Part shown: piece after piece, positions 61,886-64,000 of the stretch
How the letters are laid out: each line of letters begins with the position of its first letter
Numbering within the stretch: position 1 is the first letter of the stretch
Source of the DNA: Erythrobacteraceae bacterium E2-1 Yellow Sea
Lineage (GTDB): Bacteria > Pseudomonadota > Alphaproteobacteria > Sphingomonadales > Sphingomonadaceae
NCBI GenBank assembly: GCA_014983025.1
Contig: JADCLP010000006.1
Coordinates: forward strand, 62,001-126,000
Reading direction: 5' to 3'
Length of the DNA: 64,000 bases
Notes under the pieces: generated by a model
Database searches by the model: none
What the model saw: only the letters and a program-made list of their open reading frames with translations
What the model was told of the DNA's origin: nothing
Made by a program: the position numbers and the translations under genes

Positions 61886-61995
61886 TCCTTGCTCCAGAGC
61901 GGATCAGTGTCACAAAAATCAGCAATAAAATAGGCATACTCACCGCCACCTGACAAGGCGGCTGAGCTGGGATTTGCCCCATAAATGGAGGACAA
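61882..61995 (-). CDS. Small overlapping frame between the kinase and the precursor
   Basis: A 37-codon frame starts with TTG six bases after the kinase stop and ends in TGA overlapping the precursor ATG. The product is SSIYGANPSSAALSGGG followed by EYAYFIADFCDTDPLWSKE. GEYAYFIAD would allow a nine-residue Gly-to-Asp ring, so it could itself be a precursor core. The TTG start and lack of a clear leader motif make this uncertain, and it may not be translated. Confidence 0.3.
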   Translation of the reverse strand: MSSIYGANPSSAALSGGGEYAYFIADFCDTDPLWSKE

Positions 61996-62001
61996 GTCTG
62001 C

Positions 62002-62958
62002 CTATTGTGGCAGGCCGTTCAAAAGCCCGGTAATTTGCCGAACATCAGCGTTAAATCGCGCGGGATCGCGCGGACGTTGTAACCGCCAGAACTGCACATG
62101 GCGTGCAAATGCCAACATCAATGTCTCATGCGCGCGCTGATCAGCCCGTGCAGCGTGGATGAAATCACGATAAAGCGCGCTCAGCAAAAGTTCCAATTTT
62201 GCCGCACCGGTGACAGGTTCTATCGAAACATCAGGGCCATCTTCCAGGAATATCAAATGTCGCAGAGGCATTGCATGCTGAACGGGAACACTCAGCTCAG
62301 TAAAGAATTTTCCTGGAACTGACGCAATCGGCGGCCCGGCTTCCAAACCGATCATAGCCAGCGCATCACCCCACAGTTTGGCAGGCTTGCCATCGGGCAG
62401 AGCCAGCGGGCCATCACTTGCAGATACAGTCAGCAGCGTATCATCACAGACATGTGCCATCCCTTCCCCGGAAAGGGCTGCCGCCAATGTCGATTTGCCA
62501 GAGCCTGCTGCACCAGTGAAAGCTATTACGCCGCCTGCATTCGCAACCGCGCTGGCATGCAAGGGGAAAAAACCGTTGAGCCAGGCAACCGCTCCAAACA
62601 CCGTGCCCCACAGATATAGCCGCAGCTCATCCCGGTTCGCACCGCCAGAGCAAAGTGCATAAACCTTGCCACCCAGTTGATAATGGAACCGAACACCACC
62701 GGGCGTAACAAACTGGAAAGACGCAGCTGTGAGTGCAAAGCCTTCCCGATCGAACAATATATCCCCGGTCAGATCACCACCATCGCCATGCTGGCAATCC
62801 ATGGCATGCCGCATCAATTCCATCGCCCGCAACCCTGCTTCGTGCACGGGTTGATCGGCAATTTCAGGCGCTGCCGCCATAAGAGATCCAGGTGTTTTCA
62901 CTTCTTTGCCGCATAGCCCCTGCAGCCATATCAGCCAATGACCACGCGGATTTACCAC
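62002..62958 (-). CDS. HprK-like serine kinase of the RiPP operon
   Basis: The protein has the HprK-related kinase fold: FPLHASAVANAGGVIAFTG, with Walker A TGAAGSGKSTLAAALSG just after it, and a later CDDTLLTV acidic motif. In paeninodin-type lasso clusters such kinases phosphorylate the C-terminal Ser of the precursor. The N-terminal half (residues about 30-120) is a beta-rich region. It has 318 residues from GTG 62958; an ATG at 62880 is also possible. It is the first gene of the operon. Confidence 0.85.
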   Translation of the reverse strand: MVNPRGHWLIWLQGLCGKEVKTPGSLMAAAPEIADQPVHEAGLRAMELMRHAMDCQHGDGGDLTGDILFDREGFALTAASFQFVTPGGVRFHYQLGGKVYALCSGGANRDELRLYLWGTVFGAVAWLNGFFPLHASAVANAGGVIAFTGAAGSGKSTLAAALSGEGMAHVCDDTLLTVSASDGPLALPDGKPAKLWGDALAMIGLEAGPPIASVPGKFFTELSVPVQHAMPLRHLIFLEDGPDVSIEPVTGAAKLELLLSALYRDFIHAARADQRAHETLMLAFARHVQFWRLQRPRDPARFNADVRQITGLLNGLPQ

Positions 62959-62965
62959 ATAAACT

Positions 62966-62987
62966 TTTGATTTAACGTGATCAAATC
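62966..62987. promoter_or_regulatory. Inverted repeat before the RiPP operon
   Basis: TGATTT and AAATCA are separated by 9 bp, with an overlapping TTTGAT-N8-ATCAAA, directly upstream of the kinase gene and of the divergent gene at 63058. It may be an operator for the RiPP operon. Confidence 0.45.
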
Positions 62988-63057
62988 AGGGCATTGATGC
63001 CGATTCCTTACGACTCTATAAGTAAAAATACATATTTTGCGTAGAGAATGCCTAACC

Positions 63058-63354
63058 ATGTTACCGCTTGTATCTCGATTGGCCTTGAACCTTGCGGCTG
63101 CCGCTATGGTTTTCGTGCCTGTCTGCGCACAGGCGAACACCAGGGCATCAGCCGCAAAAGTCAATTATCAGACTGCCACCAGGCAGGCCTCGATTGCCCC
63201 GCAATTGGCCAGCAAGGACGATGATGATGACGATCTTGACGGGATCGTTTGGATCATTGGCGGAACGGCGCTCGCTGCAATAATCATAATTGCCATATCC
63301 GGTGGAAGTGGATCAAGTACTCGCACCCCCAACCAGTCAAACGGTGCGAACTGA
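63058..63354 (+). CDS. Small secreted or membrane protein with Asp run and C-terminal helix
   Basis: I do not recognise this protein. It has a signal-peptide-like start (MLPLVSRLALNLAAAAMVFV, ending near CAQA), a short polar part and a run of acidic residues (KDDDDDDLDG). A hydrophobic helix follows (IVWIIGGTALAAIIIIAISG), then a polar tail (GSSTRTPNQSNGAN). This looks like a small single-span envelope protein. It has 98 residues from ATG 63058. It is divergent from the RiPP operon and lies immediately upstream of a Wzy-like gene. Confidence 0.65.
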   Translation: MLPLVSRLALNLAAAAMVFVPVCAQANTRASAAKVNYQTATRQASIAPQLASKDDDDDDLDGIVWIIGGTALAAIIIIAISGGSGSSTRTPNQSNGAN

Positions 63355-63356
63355 CC

Positions 63357-64000
63357 TTGTTCGGCCGGGCCAGGCCTGTCCGCATTACAAATCCCGAAAT
63401 CCAGCTCGCTGCCCTGGTCGCAGTTTCCATTTTGATGGGCGGCGGCGGCGTGGCCTATGGCCTGAACAATCTGGCCGTCCAACTGGTCGCACTCAGCCTT
63501 CTTGCCATCAACCGCACGGCATGCTGCCAGTTTTGGCGGGAAACGCCGCATGCGCTCAGGCTCCTGGTTGCATGCACACTGGTGCTGCCACTGCTTCAAC
63601 TGATACCACTACCTTTCAGCATTTGGAGCATATTGCCTGGCCGCGAACTGGCAAAGGCAGCATTCATGGCAAGTGGCGGGCCGGGCTGGCACGCTTTCAG
63701 CCTTGATCCCGCGCGTACGCTGGTTGCAGCATTGGGTCTGATCACACCACTGGCAGTTCTGATGCTGGGATGGCGCTTGTCTCATGAGGAGTTGGCGCGT
63801 CTCTCTCTGATCATAATAACCTTTGGGATCTTCAATTTCCTGCTGGGTGTGCCGCAAGTGCTGTCGCAAGGACAGGCGGCGATCCTGTACCCCGAAAATC
63901 CCATGCCCGGGGTTCTTTTTGGCACCTTTGCCAATCGCAATACCACCGGGCTATTTCTGGTTGCCTGCCTGGTGCTGGTCAGCCTGATCAGAGTTGATGA
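63357..64000 (+). CDS. O-antigen ligase/Wzy-like membrane protein (3'-truncated)
   Basis: The frame is open to the end of the window. The product LFGRARPVRITNPEIQLAAL is followed by many hydrophobic segments (VAVSILMGGGGVAYGLNNLA, LLVACTLVLPLLQLIPLP, TLVAALGLITPLAVLMLGW). A loop with GVLFGTFANRNTTGLFL at the end fits the Wzy/WaaL superfamily. Its TTG start lies 3 bases after the preceding stop; a later ATG at 63434 is also possible. It is a second polymerase or ligase-like protein in this locus, with 214 residues visible. Confidence 0.75.
   Translation, partial: MFGRARPVRITNPEIQLAALVAVSILMGGGGVAYGLNNLAVQLVALSLLAINRTACCQFWRETPHALRLLVACTLVLPLLQLIPLPFSIWSILPGRELAKAAFMASGGPGWHAFSLDPARTLVAALGLITPLAVLMLGWRLSHEELARLSLIIITFGIFNFLLGVPQVLSQGQAAILYPENPMPGVLFGTFANRNTTGLFLVACLVLVSLIRVD

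Noticed and set aside
61836-61938. Tiny hydrophobic frame (MPILLLIFVTLIRSG...) between kinase and precursor
   Set aside because: It overlaps the better-supported precursor and has no family features; it is probably chance.

Overview
The window is a gene-dense chromosomal segment from an alphaproteobacterium, most likely order Sphingomonadales (Erythrobacteraceae or Sphingomonadaceae type). This is inferred from gene content and order: secB-murJ-trpS, dut-coaBC-ubiB-ubiE, mutM-rpsT-dnaA, rpmH-rnpA-yidD-yidC-engB. The protein styles also fit (DUF4136 lipoproteins, DUF3667, DUF983, UPF0262). No rRNA, tRNA, insertion sequence, integrase or CRISPR array was seen.

Layout. Bases 1-13992 hold housekeeping genes: secB end, murJ, trpS, two lipoproteins, dut, coaBC, ubiB/ubiE, mutM, rpsT, dnaA, a DUF983 protein and a ThiF/MoeB-like enzyme. 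Bases 14016-21331 hold an SPFH protein with a ribbon-helix-helix partner, a sirtuin, dapB, nth, and a tightly packed GST - S1/P1 nuclease - dapE - symporter operon. Bases 21524-29889 hold a FadL-like porin gene broken by a stop, the engB-yidC-yidD-rnpA-rpmH operon, comM, an HxlR regulator, a HAD hydrolase and L36. Bases 30143-40907 hold a second DUF4136 lipoprotein, an M14 carboxypeptidase, cdd, a GH25 lysozyme, UPF0262, dnaB, a cardiolipin-synthase-like enzyme, rpoZ, a ParA-like ATPase, DUF3667 and ftsH. rpmH and rpmJ were found by reading the intergenic sequence. Bases 41001-46019 hold a TetR-controlled DevBCA/MacB-like ABC exporter with its outer-membrane partner; its permease gene is frameshifted.

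The accessory part is 46100-64000. It is an exopolysaccharide locus (PssD/PssE-type transferase, Wza, Wzc, two Wzy/ligase-like proteins, a frameshifted flippase) with two unexpected insertions. The first is a pair of genes resembling gene-transfer-agent head spikes: a spike base and a beta-helix fibre (52166-54519). Spikes of this kind bind capsule in Rhodobacter, and here they lie among capsule-type genes. The second is a minus-strand lasso-peptide-like RiPP operon (56123-62958): HprK-like kinase, a small precursor gene at 61745-61885, PqqD-like B1, transglutaminase-like B2, asparagine-synthetase-like cyclase, ABC exporter and nucleotidyltransferase. The 46-residue precursor candidate has a leader motif and a C-terminal serine suited to the kinase, but no acidic residue placed for a canonical 7-9-residue lasso ring.

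Three genes are interrupted by single-base changes (FadL-like porin, ABC permease, flippase). From sequence alone, real decay and base-call errors cannot be told apart. Regulatory structure worth attention includes a 26-bp perfect palindrome with two GANTC sites upstream of dnaA, an attenuator-like terminator in the rpmH leader, and several operator-like inverted repeats.
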